Source: an uncultured Lachnospiraceae bacterium (GTDB lineage: Bacteria > Bacillota > Clostridia > Lachnospirales > Lachnospiraceae). From it: a DNA stretch of 64,000 nucleotides. The stretch spans positions 31,489-95,488 of the forward strand of contig CAJJYZ010000001.1 of assembly GCA_905197485.1 (NCBI GenBank). Reading direction: 5' to 3'. The notes beneath the pieces are model-generated. The model did not search any database and was not told where the DNA came from. It worked only from the letters and a program-made list of their open reading frames with translations. The translations under genes and the position numbers were made by a program. Positions 1 to 9,104 of this stretch are shown in pieces (position 1 is the first letter of the stretch; the number at the start of each line of letters is the position of its first letter).

Positions 1-861
1 CTCTTCTTTATCATCGATGATTCCGCTTGTAATATAAATTCCGCCTTGCTTTAATTGATTGACAATCACCGGAGTTAACGGGACAAGTACGTCTGCAAGA
101 ATATTTGCCACGACGATATCATACTTCTCATAACCAACCTTGTCCTGCACTTCCTTATCATCAATGATATTTCCAATCATCACTTCATATTTATCCCTGG
201 AAATTCCGTTCTCTTCCATATTCTCGTAAGTTGCGTCAATCGCACAAGGGTCTAAATCGGTTCCCACCGAATATTTTGCACCGAACTTCAACGCCAGCAT
301 TCCGAGAATTCCACTTCCGCAGCCTACGTCCAGAATCGTACTGTCTTCTTTCACAAACTTGCGAAGCTGACGGATGCAAAGCTGTGTTGTCTCATGCATT
401 CCTGTTCCAAAAGCAGTGCCCGGGTCAATATGAATCACCATCTTATCCTCATCTTCCGGCTTGACGTCTTCCCAGGATGGGATAATCAAAATATCGTCTA
501 CATAGAACTGATGGAAGTATTTTTTCCAGTTATTAATCCAGTCTATATCCTCCGTCTGGGATTCCTCGATGCTGCATTCTCCCAAATCCATGAATTCTTT
601 CATCTCGTCCAGCTCTCGTTTTACATTGGCAAGAATCCCCTCGATATCCGCGTCATCTTCCAGATAGAAACTTAAGTATGCCACTCCGTCATCTTCCTCC
701 GTCTCCGGCAGAATGTCCACGAACATCTGCTCCTTGTCCGCCTCAGTAAGCGGAATTTTATCTTCGATTTCCACACCTTCTACTCCCAGGTCTGCAAGCA
801 TGCTGCTTACGATATCTTCCGCTTCCGTCTTCGTTTTTAATCTGAATCTATTCCATTTCAT
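1..861 (-). CDS. prmA: Ribosomal protein L11 methyltransferase PrmA (C-terminus beyond window)
   Basis: The gene reads leftward from ATG at 861 and is still open at base 1, so about 287 residues are seen and the C-terminal end is missing. PrmA is a cytosolic SAM-dependent enzyme that methylates ribosomal protein L11. The N-terminal half is the acidic L11-recognition region (from MKWNRFRLKT). The second half has HIDPGTAFGTGMHETTQ and the SAM-binding motif ILDVGCGSGILGMLA, followed by the NILADVLVPL catalytic-loop region. This order is diagnostic of the family. The next gene, mntP, ends 15 bases upstream of the start and reads the same way. Nothing looks damaged in the visible part. Confidence 0.95.
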   Translation of the reverse strand, partial: MKWNRFRLKTKTEAEDIVSSMLADLGVEGVEIEDKIPLTEADKEQMFVDILPETEEDDGVAYLSFYLEDDADIEGILANVKRELDEMKEFMDLGECSIEESQTEDIDWINNWKKYFHQFYVDDILIIPSWEDVKPEDEDKMVIHIDPGTAFGTGMHETTQLCIRQLRKFVKEDSTILDVGCGSGILGMLALKFGAKYSVGTDLDPCAIDATYENMEENGISRDKYEVMIGNIIDDKEVQDKVGYEKYDIVVANILADVLVPLTPVIVNQLKQGGIYITSGIIDDKEE

Positions 862-876
862 GTTCTCACCTTCCTG

Positions 877-1452
877 TTATCCTAATATTCCAAGATGCTC
901 CAGAAGTATCTTGAGTCCCATCAGAATCAAAATCACACCTCCGGCAAACTCCGCTTTTGTCTTATATTTTGCTCCAAAAATATTCCCGATTTTTACACCT
1001 GCCATTGAAATGAGGAATGTCGTCACCCCAATGAAAGAAACCGCAGGAACAATCTGTACTTGTAAAAATGCGAATGTCACACCGACTGCAAGGGCATCGA
1101 TACTCGTCGCCACCGCAAGTCCGAGCATTTCTTTCACCGCCAGCTCGTCTCCATCCGCTTTGCACACTTCTTCCTCGTCATCTGTCAGTGCTTCCTTCAC
1201 CATGTTCGCTCCGATAAGCGCGAGTAACACGAAGGCAATCCAGTGGTCAATGGAGGTAATCATGTCCTTAAACTGTACGCCGAGAAAATATCCGATGAGT
1301 GGCATTCCTCCCTGGAAAATTCCAAAGTATAAGCCCACGATTGCACCTTTTCTCCAGGTGCATTTTTTCATACAGAGTCCTTTGCAAATGGCAACCGCAA
1401 ACGCGTCCATCGATAATCCGACCGCAATCAAAAATAGTTCTAGCAATCCCAT
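877..1452 (-). CDS. mntP: Manganese efflux pump MntP
   Basis: A 191-residue polytopic membrane protein of the MntP family (formerly DUF204), which exports Mn2+. It is a two-fold repeat: each half carries the conserved acidic motif, SMDAFAVAICKG near residue 15 and SIDALAVGVTFA in the second half. About six membrane segments are expected, and an acidic cytoplasmic loop with DDEEE lies between the halves. Length matches the family. The start has an AGAGGAGA ribosome site and lies only 13 bases after the stop of the desulfidase-family gene, so the two are probably cotranscribed. No room exists for a Mn riboswitch directly in front of it. Function is inferred from the family. Confidence 0.93.
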   Translation of the reverse strand: MGLLELFLIAVGLSMDAFAVAICKGLCMKKCTWRKGAIVGLYFGIFQGGMPLIGYFLGVQFKDMITSIDHWIAFVLLALIGANMVKEALTDDEEEVCKADGDELAVKEMLGLAVATSIDALAVGVTFAFLQVQIVPAVSFIGVTTFLISMAGVKIGNIFGAKYKTKAEFAGGVILILMGLKILLEHLGILG

Positions 1453-1465
1453 TTTCGGTTCTCCT

Positions 1466-2743
1466 CTAGTTTCCTACCATGATGCGGATAATCTCTTCGT
1501 TCGTCTCTTTCATTCCTTCTTTTCCAAGACGTCCGACATTTTGAATCGTTGCCTCGATTCCTTTCGTCACGATTCCTTCTCCGTCATAGAACTGCTGTCC
1601 TTGTTTGTACATATTGTATCCGAGAATCCCCGCATCCACTGCCGACGCAATCTTTGCCGCGCAGGAAGCCTTAGCTCCGTCGCATACGATTCCGGACACG
1701 ATTGCCAAGGCGTTCACAATCGTATGCGCAATCTCCTCGAATGTTCCGCCGAGAAGATACGCGATTCCCGCTCCTGCTCCCGCTCCTGCGCTGACCGCGC
1801 CGCAGAACGCAGACAAACGTCCAATTCCCGTTTTCTGATGTATCGTAACCAGATTGGAAAGCGTTAGTGCACGATACAGTTCGACGTCGCTTGCATGAAG
1901 CTCTTTTGCATACTCGATAACCGGAAGTGACGCCGTCATCCCTTGATTACCGCTTCCGGAATTGATAATAACCGGAAGCTCACATCCGTTCATTCTCGCA
2001 TCCGAACCTGCTGCCGCTGCAGCTTTCGCTCTCGTGCGTACATCATCCCCATATGTGGCAAGAAGCACCGAGCCGATATTCGCCCCGTAGTCTCCCCGAA
2101 GCCCTTCCTCGGAAATCGCGGTATTATACTGAATCTGACGGTCCAACGTCTCTTTCACATCTTCCACCTCTACCGTATTGGCAAAATCAAGAATATCTTC
2201 CACATTCAGAAGCGAACGGTCTGTCAGCCCTTCCTCTTTCTCTCCTTGAACTTCAACCTGATGTAAAATCTGTCCGTCTTTCTCAATCAGTACGATATTC
2301 GTATGGTAATTCGCAATCCGTACCTTCGCATAAGAGTCTCCATGATATACGGTTACGATGATTTCAAATGTAATCCCATTGTCCACATGCTCGACTGTAA
2401 TCGGAGTCTTCTCCAAATACTCTTTCATCTTCACCGTATCTTCTTTGGAAACCTCTGCGATGACTTCTAATTCCTTCTCTGCCTTTCCCGCAATGATTCC
2501 TGCAGTCGCTGCAGCCGGAATTCCTTTCAGATGATTGGTATTCGGTACGATGACGCTCTTCACATTTTTGATGATACTTCCGCTCGCCTCAATACATACC
2601 CTGTCAGGAATGCATCCCAACACTTCCCTTGCCTTTGCAGACGCATACGCAAGCGCGATTGGTTCTGTACATCCCATAGCCGGAACTAACTCCTCTTTCA
2701 AAATCTGTACATATGCCTGATATTTTTCATCTGTTCTTTTCAT
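1466..2743 (-). CDS. L-cysteine desulfidase family protein (CdsB / UPF0597, copy 1)
   Basis: A 425-residue protein of the serine dehydratase alpha-like / UPF0597 family. Characterised members are 4Fe-4S enzymes that split L-cysteine into sulfide, ammonia and pyruvate. Visible hallmarks are PAMGCTEPIALAYA near residue 22, SGSGNQGMTASLPV in the middle, SAFCGAVSAGAGAGAG, and VCDGAKASCAAK in the C-terminal third; cysteines in these segments are the likely cluster ligands. It ends in TAG, showing that TAG is an ordinary stop here. A second paralogue lies at 35363-36658. It probably forms a unit with mntP downstream. The substrate is inferred; some relatives may act on other amino acids. Confidence 0.85.
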   Translation of the reverse strand: MKRTDEKYQAYVQILKEELVPAMGCTEPIALAYASAKAREVLGCIPDRVCIEASGSIIKNVKSVIVPNTNHLKGIPAAATAGIIAGKAEKELEVIAEVSKEDTVKMKEYLEKTPITVEHVDNGITFEIIVTVYHGDSYAKVRIANYHTNIVLIEKDGQILHQVEVQGEKEEGLTDRSLLNVEDILDFANTVEVEDVKETLDRQIQYNTAISEEGLRGDYGANIGSVLLATYGDDVRTRAKAAAAAGSDARMNGCELPVIINSGSGNQGMTASLPVIEYAKELHASDVELYRALTLSNLVTIHQKTGIGRLSAFCGAVSAGAGAGAGIAYLLGGTFEEIAHTIVNALAIVSGIVCDGAKASCAAKIASAVDAGILGYNMYKQGQQFYDGEGIVTKGIEATIQNVGRLGKEGMKETNEEIIRIMVGN

Positions 2744-2772
2744 TTCTTAAAATCCTCATCTTTCACAAGTTT

Positions 2773-3918
2773 TTAATACAACTCGCTGCATAACAATTTA
2801 TTATACCATAGAAAACCTTTTTTCGCTACAATCTGTTCCAATGTTTCCAGATTCTCATCCGAATGTTCCACCTCTCTTGAAAAGCGGTGCGCCACATCCA
2901 CAAAGTCTAAGAACGATAGCGTTTCTCCTTGTCTCATCCATACTCCCATTGCCAGTTCCTCGATAAGAAGGGTACTGACAACCGACAAAAGCATTTTCGA
3001 ATACCCTTTGCCGTCATAGACTCCACCGCAAAAATAAGTGAACACAAAATAAACCATCAATTGTTCCGTATATGGCATTTCCCGCAAGACTTCTTCCCGG
3101 AATTTTTCTCTCGCCTTACAATAGTCCTGCTCATCTCTATATAGAATCTCTTTTAGCTCCTTCACATAAACCGGCCATTCTTCCCGCAGCACTTCCAAAC
3201 TGTCCAACATCTGAAACAGTTCCTGCATTTTTCGAAAACGCACCGCCTTCTCTTCTTTCATCGGCTCCAGTTTCTTTTGGAATCGCGCAGGCGTCTCTTT
3301 TCTTTCATAGCGCGCACATACATCCTCCACTTCAAACAGGCGGTTCTTGCGGATTTTGCACTCTCCATCATGGGCAAGTCCCAAGGCAAGCGCTGTCCGG
3401 AGAGCTTCCGGTTCCTTTCGATTTTGTAGAATCCGAATGGCGCTCTCCCGCATGGAAAGCAGCTTATCATATAAGAAATCATCGAAGTTATCTGATTCTG
3501 GTTCCTCTTTTTCTGTCTCCTTTGTCAGAAACCGCACCGGCTCCTCGCATCCTAAAATCAGTTTCCCGGCTTCCATGCAGGATAATGACAAGGAAATCTC
3601 CCTCACATTCGGAAATTCTTCGATATGACGAGGATAATTCCGACATGTCTTACAAAACATATCCGGTCCCAGCTCCGAATAAATATCGCAAAGATTATTC
3701 TCGTCCAAAAAAGCACATCTTCTCTGATACTAATGGAACGAACCTTCCTGCCAGTCAATGGAATTGTGGAGACGGTTTCCGAACGCTCCCTTTACCTTCT
3801 TATACTTCTTCAGCGTACGCTCGTCAATCATAATCTGCCATCCGGCACAGCACGTATCTTCACATTTATCCGCTGTGCAATGAAATTTTCTGTAATAATG
3901 TGGTACTATATATTGCAT
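2773..3918 (-). pseudogene. FliB-family lysine-N-methylase, interrupted by an in-frame TAG
   Basis: The reading frame from ATG 3918 encodes the family N-terminus (CTADKCEDTCCAGW cysteine cluster) and stops at TAG 3730-3732 after ...WQEGSFH. The same frame continues with YQRRCAFLDENNLC and the family's cysteine motif MFCKTCRNYPRH, running on to 2773, so the whole would be about 381 residues. A single CAG to TAG change would explain the stop. FliB-type enzymes methylate lysines of flagellin, but homologues also occur in non-flagellated Clostridia, and no flagellar genes are in this window. The ATG lies two bases after the sbcC stop, with GGAGAG before it, so it is the third gene of an sbcD-sbcC operon. 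The 3' part could only restart at weak codons such as TTG 3708. Confidence 0.82.
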
Positions 3919-3920
3919 AG

Positions 3921-6659
3921 TTACTCTCCTGTTATCACGCGAACCGTACTTCCGTCCGCTTTCTGTTTCTTCACAACAATCTGTTTCTCTATCCGCTCTT
4001 TCAACTCTGCTACATGGGAAATGATACCCACAAGCCGGTTGCCATTTGCCAAGTCTTTCAACGCTTTCATCGCCTGTTCCAATGCTTCCTCATCTAGGGA
4101 ACCGAATCCTTCATCAATAAACATCGCATCGAGCTGAATCCCTCCCGCAGCCGATTGAATCTCATCCGACAATCCTAACGCCAATGCTAAGGAAGCCTGA
4201 AAAGATTCTCCGCCGGAAAGTGTCCGCACACTTCGCACACTTCCATTATAATGGTCAACCACATCCAGTTCCAGTCCGCTTTGACTCCGCAAATTCCCCG
4301 CATCCTTCCGCCGTTTCAACTCATATTGTCCACCGGACATCACAAGGAATCTTGTATTCGCCCTCTCGATAATCCTTTGAAAATAAGTCATCTGAATATA
4401 AGTTTCCAGCATGATTTTTTCTTTGCCGCTCACCGTTCCATTCGCCGTATTCGAAAGAGCTTTCACAAGCGTCCACCGCTTCTCTACATCCTGCATCTTT
4501 CCATACTGCTCCTTCACCATATCCCGAATCCGCACATTGTTCTGATAGTCGAGCGTCAGTTCCTCTTTCTTCTTTGTCATCTGTTCCTTTTCTTTTTGAT
4601 AGGCCTCCTGACATTGCAGAAGTTCCTCCCAATGCGTTTCTTCATGTTCCTCAGTCTGTGCTTTCAGCGTTTTTAATTTTGCGCCACATATCTTCCTGCG
4701 TTCTTCCGTCTTTCGATATGCCTCTTCTGCCTGTTGATAAGCCGCTTCCATATCCTTTTTCTTCTGTTTCTTTTCTTTTAATCCGGCGGCTGCCTGTTCC
4801 CGATTTTCATACGTCAGTTGTTGCGCAGCCTTCTGATAACGTTCCGCCGCTATCACACATTCCTTCTCCTTCCTATGATATTCTGCTTCTTTCTCCTCCA
4901 GCAAGGCTTCCTGTTCTTTGAAAAATTTATCGTTCTTCTCGTCCTGCTCTGCCAACATGTTCCGACGCTTCAGAGATTCTTCTACCTTTCTTCGTTTTTC
5001 TTTCACAATAGAATCCTGGGTTTTCAACTCCTGAATCCGTTCTTCCAAAGACTCATAAAGCAACTGCGACACTTCTCCAAAGAGTTCCTTTCCGCTCTCT
5101 TCTATCTGTCTGCGAATCCTGTCTCCTTCCCCTTTCAGCGCTCCCGCCTGCTCACTAAGTCTTGAAACTTTTTCTGCCAACTCCTGACTTTCTTTCTTTT
5201 TCCGCTTCAATTCCGCTTCTGTACAGAGTTCCTTCGTCAATTTAGCCGGACTCGGATGATGGGTTGCTCCGCACACCGGACAACAGACCCCTTCCTTCAG
5301 TCCTGACGCAAGGATTCCGGCCTGTGCATCCAGGAACTGTTGTTCCATCTCCTCACAGCGCCTTCGGATGTTCTGGCTTTCTAAGGAAACTTTCTGATAG
5401 AGTCCCTGTGCTTCTTTGAAGCTATGAGCGATATTCTTATACTCTACGAACAGTTTCTTCAGGTTCCGCACTTTTTGTTTTTCTTCCTCCAGATTTCTCT
5501 CTTCCTGAGAAAGTTCCAAAGAAACGGTATCCAGTCGATTCATTTCCTCCAACTGTTTTTTCACTTCTTCTCTTCGACAGTCTGTTTCCTCTTTTTGCCG
5601 GCGAATCTTGGAAATCTCTTTTCGGAGTGTTTCACAGTTCGCTTCTGCCGTCTTTTTCTCTTTTTCAAGTTTCCCAGCCTCTTCGTAATACACCATCTTT
5701 TCTTCTTCTGCCAGAATCTCTTTCAGAAGCTTTTCTTTTTCCTCCGACCTTTCGGACTCTTGCCGGAAACGCTCCGCCTGCTCGGAAAGCTTCGGCTTCA
5801 AACGCTGTAATTCTTCCTCCAGATTCTCAATTTCCCGCTTCGCCACACGCCTTGCTTCTTCTTTTCCAATCTGTTTCTGTAGTGTGAATATCTCCTTTTC
5901 CAGTTCCCCTATCCGACTTTCATAACGTTCCCGCTCCTTCTCTTCCTGCTTCGCAAGCTCATCTAGGAAGGCAAGAATCTCTCCGACGGTCACATTGTCC
6001 TTCCGCTCCCCCTCATGACGGATTCCGTCTATGTATTGGCTGACACTCTTCGTCAAATCTTCATATTGCATGCGGAGAACTCCTGCTTCATGTTTCAACC
6101 GTTCCTGCAACATCTGGTACCGTTTCGTATCGAAAATCTCCCGAAAAATCTTACTTCGTTCTTCTGTCTTTGCAAACAATAACTTCAAAAAGTCTCCCTG
6201 TGCAATCATGGCAATCTGCGTAAACTGATTTCTGGACAGACCGATTAACTCTGTGACCGCCTTCGTCACCTCTTTTGTCTTTGTCACGATTCTTCCATCC
6301 GGATAATAAAAGGTGGCATCCGCTTTTTCCGCTGTCATCCCATTTCCTTTTTTCGCCGGCCGCATATATTCCGGATTTCTCCGAATCCGGTAAACTTCCC
6401 CCCGATATAAAAATTCCAATTCCACATAGGTAGGCACATCTTTTCCCGCATATTTACTCCGAAGCATGTCTGCCTCCCGGTTGTCTCCGCTTGCCTCCCC
6501 ATAAAGTGCAAATGTAATCCCGTCAAAAATCGTCGTCTTTCCGGCTCCTGTATCGCCGGTAATCAAATACAGACCTCTCTCACCAAGCAGTGTAAAATCC
6601 ACAACCGTCTGTTCCGCATACGGGCCAAATGCAGACAACGTTAACTTCAAAGGCTTCAT
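3921..6659 (-). CDS. sbcC: Exonuclease subunit SbcC
   Basis: A 912-residue SMC-like ATPase, the SbcC subunit of the SbcCD nuclease that processes DNA hairpins and double-strand ends. Walker A GDTGAGKT is at residues 35-42. Two long coiled-coil arms flank the zinc hook CPVC at 460-463 (followed by GATHH). Near the C-terminus are the ABC signature LSGGESFQASLALA and the Walker B region MFIDEGFGSLDEEAL. The length is slightly short but within the family range. The ATG follows directly on the sbcD stop (TAG then ATG), so translation is coupled and the two subunits are made together. Downstream, the interrupted methylase gene starts two bases after the stop. Confidence 0.95.
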   Translation of the reverse strand: MKPLKLTLSAFGPYAEQTVVDFTLLGERGLYLITGDTGAGKTTIFDGITFALYGEASGDNREADMLRSKYAGKDVPTYVELEFLYRGEVYRIRRNPEYMRPAKKGNGMTAEKADATFYYPDGRIVTKTKEVTKAVTELIGLSRNQFTQIAMIAQGDFLKLLFAKTEERSKIFREIFDTKRYQMLQERLKHEAGVLRMQYEDLTKSVSQYIDGIRHEGERKDNVTVGEILAFLDELAKQEEKERERYESRIGELEKEIFTLQKQIGKEEARRVAKREIENLEEELQRLKPKLSEQAERFRQESERSEEKEKLLKEILAEEEKMVYYEEAGKLEKEKKTAEANCETLRKEISKIRRQKEETDCRREEVKKQLEEMNRLDTVSLELSQEERNLEEEKQKVRNLKKLFVEYKNIAHSFKEAQGLYQKVSLESQNIRRRCEEMEQQFLDAQAGILASGLKEGVCCPVCGATHHPSPAKLTKELCTEAELKRKKKESQELAEKVSRLSEQAGALKGEGDRIRRQIEESGKELFGEVSQLLYESLEERIQELKTQDSIVKEKRRKVEESLKRRNMLAEQDEKNDKFFKEQEALLEEKEAEYHRKEKECVIAAERYQKAAQQLTYENREQAAAGLKEKKQKKKDMEAAYQQAEEAYRKTEERRKICGAKLKTLKAQTEEHEETHWEELLQCQEAYQKEKEQMTKKKEELTLDYQNNVRIRDMVKEQYGKMQDVEKRWTLVKALSNTANGTVSGKEKIMLETYIQMTYFQRIIERANTRFLVMSGGQYELKRRKDAGNLRSQSGLELDVVDHYNGSVRSVRTLSGGESFQASLALALGLSDEIQSAAGGIQLDAMFIDEGFGSLDEEALEQAMKALKDLANGNRLVGIISHVAELKERIEKQIVVKKQKADGSTVRVITGE

Positions 6660-7811
6660 CTATCTGTCCTCCCAAATCTTCTCAATCCATGTACGCATCC
6701 ATATTTCCTGCTCTTCGGACATCGGCTGATTGTTCTGAATTTCATAAAACTCCTCAAACAATTCTAACGGTGACTTCTGCTTCACGTCTTCCAATAATTC
6801 CATCGCCTGCTGCCGTTTTGTTCGTGTATTTTCGTAATCCAGTTTCATAATATTCGGATAGACCACCCGCAATTTATTCAACACATCCGGAATATCCTCC
6901 TCATCTGTCAATGTGATATGCAGATAATCCCCAGTATTTGTACCATGGTAAAATTCCCGGGACATCAACCTCTCATACGTTCCTTTGATTTCCCGCATGT
7001 CTGTTCTCGGCGCTAACGGAACGAGACGAATCTCCACCTCGCCTTTTTTCTTCAGTTCTACAACCGGAACCGATTTCTGATGACGACTCTCGGAAAAAGA
7101 ATACTTCAAGGGAGTTCCCGAATATCGCACTTCCTCTCTTGATATGTGCTGCGGTCCATGAATATGTCCGAGCGCCACGTAATCGAACACGTCAAAACAA
7201 GAGGCATCCACGTTGTCAAGTCCTCCCACAGACACTTCTTCCGACTCCGAGCGCACCGCTCCCGTCACAAATTGATGGGAAAGAAGCACATTTCTTTTTG
7301 TCGGATTCACATGCATTGCTTCTACCACCGCCTGTACCGCCTCATTGTATGTCGTCAGTTTCTCACTCCCTTGCTCTTCTTCGATTCCAAGCACATGCCG
7401 CACATGTACCGGCTTCACAAACGGCAACATATACATATTCAATTCTCCGAACTCATCCTGCAAAACAACCGGTTCCGGCACGCTCCGAAATACAGGAGAT
7501 ACATAGACCCCTCTGCCCTTCATCAGTTCTCCACCGAATGAAAGCCGCTCTGGAGAATCGTGATTCCCGCTGATGATAAATGTACGGAGATTGCGCTCTG
7601 CCAGACCGTTCAAAAAAGAATCAAACAATTGAACCGCTTCTGCCGGAGGAATTGGCTTATCATACACATCCCCGGCAATCAGGACGCCGTCCGCCTTCTC
7701 CTTATCTACAATATTTAAAATCTCGTTTAATATATATTTTTGCTCTTCCATCATGGAAAATTCGTTCACCCGTTTTCCAAGATGAAGGTCGGATAAATGA
7801 ATCAGTTTCAT
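6660..7811 (-). CDS. sbcD: Exonuclease subunit SbcD
   Basis: A 383-residue calcineurin-like metallophosphoesterase, the nuclease subunit of SbcCD. Metal-binding motifs are in order: DLHLGKRV at the N-terminus (residues 8-15), GDVYDK, SGNHDSPERL, LLSHQFV and ALGHIHGPQ. The C-terminal part is the capping and dimer region that meets SbcC. The start has a strong AGGAGGA site seven bases upstream. The stop abuts the sbcC start. It acts in the cytosol or nucleoid in replication-fork and hairpin repair. Confidence 0.96.
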   Translation of the reverse strand: MKLIHLSDLHLGKRVNEFSMMEEQKYILNEILNIVDKEKADGVLIAGDVYDKPIPPAEAVQLFDSFLNGLAERNLRTFIISGNHDSPERLSFGGELMKGRGVYVSPVFRSVPEPVVLQDEFGELNMYMLPFVKPVHVRHVLGIEEEQGSEKLTTYNEAVQAVVEAMHVNPTKRNVLLSHQFVTGAVRSESEEVSVGGLDNVDASCFDVFDYVALGHIHGPQHISREEVRYSGTPLKYSFSESRHQKSVPVVELKKKGEVEIRLVPLAPRTDMREIKGTYERLMSREFYHGTNTGDYLHITLTDEEDIPDVLNKLRVVYPNIMKLDYENTRTKRQQAMELLEDVKQKSPLELFEEFYEIQNNQPMSEEQEIWMRTWIEKIWEDR

Positions 7812-7868
7812 GCCTTCCTCCTGTTCGTTTCTTCTCCATTTATTATAGGGCAGAAGAAGCGCCTTTGT

Positions 7869-8381
7869 CTATCCTTGAAAAAACGGATAATTTGGCGCTG
7901 CAAACGAAAAAATCCAAAATAGGACAAATGTAAGCGCCTGCTTTCCAAGCAAATACCATTTCACACAGTTCGGAAAATGACACGAATCATCCGTAATGTA
8001 CGCAGAAGCGACAAGCGATATCCATATTCCAATCACCAATAATCCTAAATCTATCCACAATCCCTCTCTTCCGAATCCACCTTTCAATCCATAGTAGCCT
8101 CCAAAAATGTTCAGCATGGAAACTTCACTTTGAAATGCCGCCAAAATCAAACGCTCCTTAACCGTAAGTTTCTTCACAAATTCACACCAAGGAATCAAAT
8201 TCACCAGCAAAATACTGTAAAACGGCAGCTTCATATGCTCCCAGATACTTTCGCTGATTGGAAAAAATCCTGCAAGAAAAGCCGGTCTTCCAAGAAAATC
8301 ATAGGTAAAGTGGAAAAAACTGCTTAGCAAAATGGTGATTATCACACCGACATAGATGTAAATATTTTTTCTTCGATTCAT
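7869..8381 (-). CDS. DUF6512-like integral membrane protein
   Basis: A 170-residue protein with about five hydrophobic segments (residues about 8-30, 55-70, 80-100, 110-128 and 145-165). Motifs include FHFTYDFLGRP, FFPISESIWEHMKLPF and FGGYYGLKGG. These resemble small Firmicutes membrane proteins grouped as DUF6512; that match is from memory. No enzymatic residues are recognised and the function is unknown. It lies between sbcD and a small hypothetical gene, all on the minus strand, with a GGGGAG ribosome site upstream. The C-terminus (AAPNYPFFQG) is cytoplasmic or periplasmic, not resolved. Confidence 0.65.
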   Translation of the reverse strand: MNRRKNIYIYVGVIITILLSSFFHFTYDFLGRPAFLAGFFPISESIWEHMKLPFYSILLVNLIPWCEFVKKLTVKERLILAAFQSEVSMLNIFGGYYGLKGGFGREGLWIDLGLLVIGIWISLVASAYITDDSCHFPNCVKWYLLGKQALTFVLFWIFSFAAPNYPFFQG

Positions 8382-8458
8382 AAGAAACTCCCCGAATAAT
8401 TTTTATTATCTACCTATACTCCCCCTATTCGGGCTTTCTATGCATTCCTATAGCAAAA

Positions 8459-8484
8459 ACAGGTATACATACCTGCATACCTGT
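8459..8484 (-). terminator. Rho-independent terminator after the 8536-9063 gene
   Basis: On the minus strand an eight-base stem (ACAGGTAT / ATACCTGT) with a ten-base loop is followed by a run of T (8454-8458). It sits 52 bases downstream of the stop of the 175-residue gene. Confidence 0.6.
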
Positions 8485-8535
8485 CTTCCCTCTTTCCTAT
8501 ATCTTACAGCTGATTTTTCTTCATTTTTTCTTTTT

Positions 8536-9063
8536 CTACTTCCACGTCACCCGAATCTTGCAATCCTCACTCAGTTCGCACGTCTCCGCCGTCAATATGA
8601 TTCCTGCCCTTCGGAATGCGGCACAGATTTTAAAAAACATATCCCACACGACATTCTCGGAAATCATATTCTCCTTGTATTCCATATAACGTGTTTTGTT
8701 TCTCAATAGTTCAAGCGGCATAATATGCCGTTCCAGGTCCCATGCCCATACTTTTTTTAAATCCAGAAACTGAAATTCCTGCGAATTGGTTTTCTCTCTT
8801 CCGCACTCCAGACACGTCGGAATATTCAAGAGTTTCTCTTCATAAGACGTAATCACATCATAGATTCTTCGTACCTGCTCCTTCGTAAGCTTATACATTT
8901 CAATCCCGACAATCTCATCAAAAAGCTGGTATCTGCAATACCGTAGATTCCCGTTCCCATATAATTCGATGGAGAATCCTCCATCTTCTCCTTCCATCCC
9001 CATGTCCGGACCAATCCGGTAGGAAAATACAATATGTTCTTTTCTTAATTCTTCAAACTTCAT
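8536..9063 (-). CDS. Hypothetical protein, 175 residues
   Basis: Not recognised. The protein is soluble, mixed in charge, with no signal peptide or membrane segment. A CLECGREK pair of cysteines near residue 85 could bind metal. The N-terminal part is rich in beta-type sequence with glycines (MGMEGEDGGFSIELYGNGN), and the middle has KLTKEQVRRIYDVI, a helix-like stretch. The start has AAGGGGT as ribosome site. It stands between rsmH and the DUF6512-like gene and ends before a clear terminator, so it is likely expressed. No function is proposed. Confidence 0.6.
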   Translation of the reverse strand: MKFEELRKEHIVFSYRIGPDMGMEGEDGGFSIELYGNGNLRYCRYQLFDEIVGIEMYKLTKEQVRRIYDVITSYEEKLLNIPTCLECGREKTNSQEFQFLDLKKVWAWDLERHIMPLELLRNKTRYMEYKENMISENVVWDMFFKICAAFRRAGIILTAETCELSEDCKIRVTWK

Positions 9064-9104
9064 ACTTACCCCTTATTTTCCATCATTATTGCCTGGAATC
9101 TCCT

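Noticed and set aside
713..1867. Long plus-strand open frame of 384 codons opposite mntP and the desulfidase gene
   Set aside because: It is the complement of two clear minus-strand genes, has no ribosome site and its translation is low-complexity Ser/Thr/Pro.
3730..3732. Pyrrolysine or selenocysteine coding at the in-frame stop
   Set aside because: The codon is TAG, not TGA. No pyl genes are in the window and TAG ends ordinary genes nearby. A nonsense change is simpler.
3072..3833. Plus-strand frame of 253 codons opposite the lysine methylase gene
   Set aside because: Antisense shadow; no family features, and the minus-strand product is recognisable even though interrupted.
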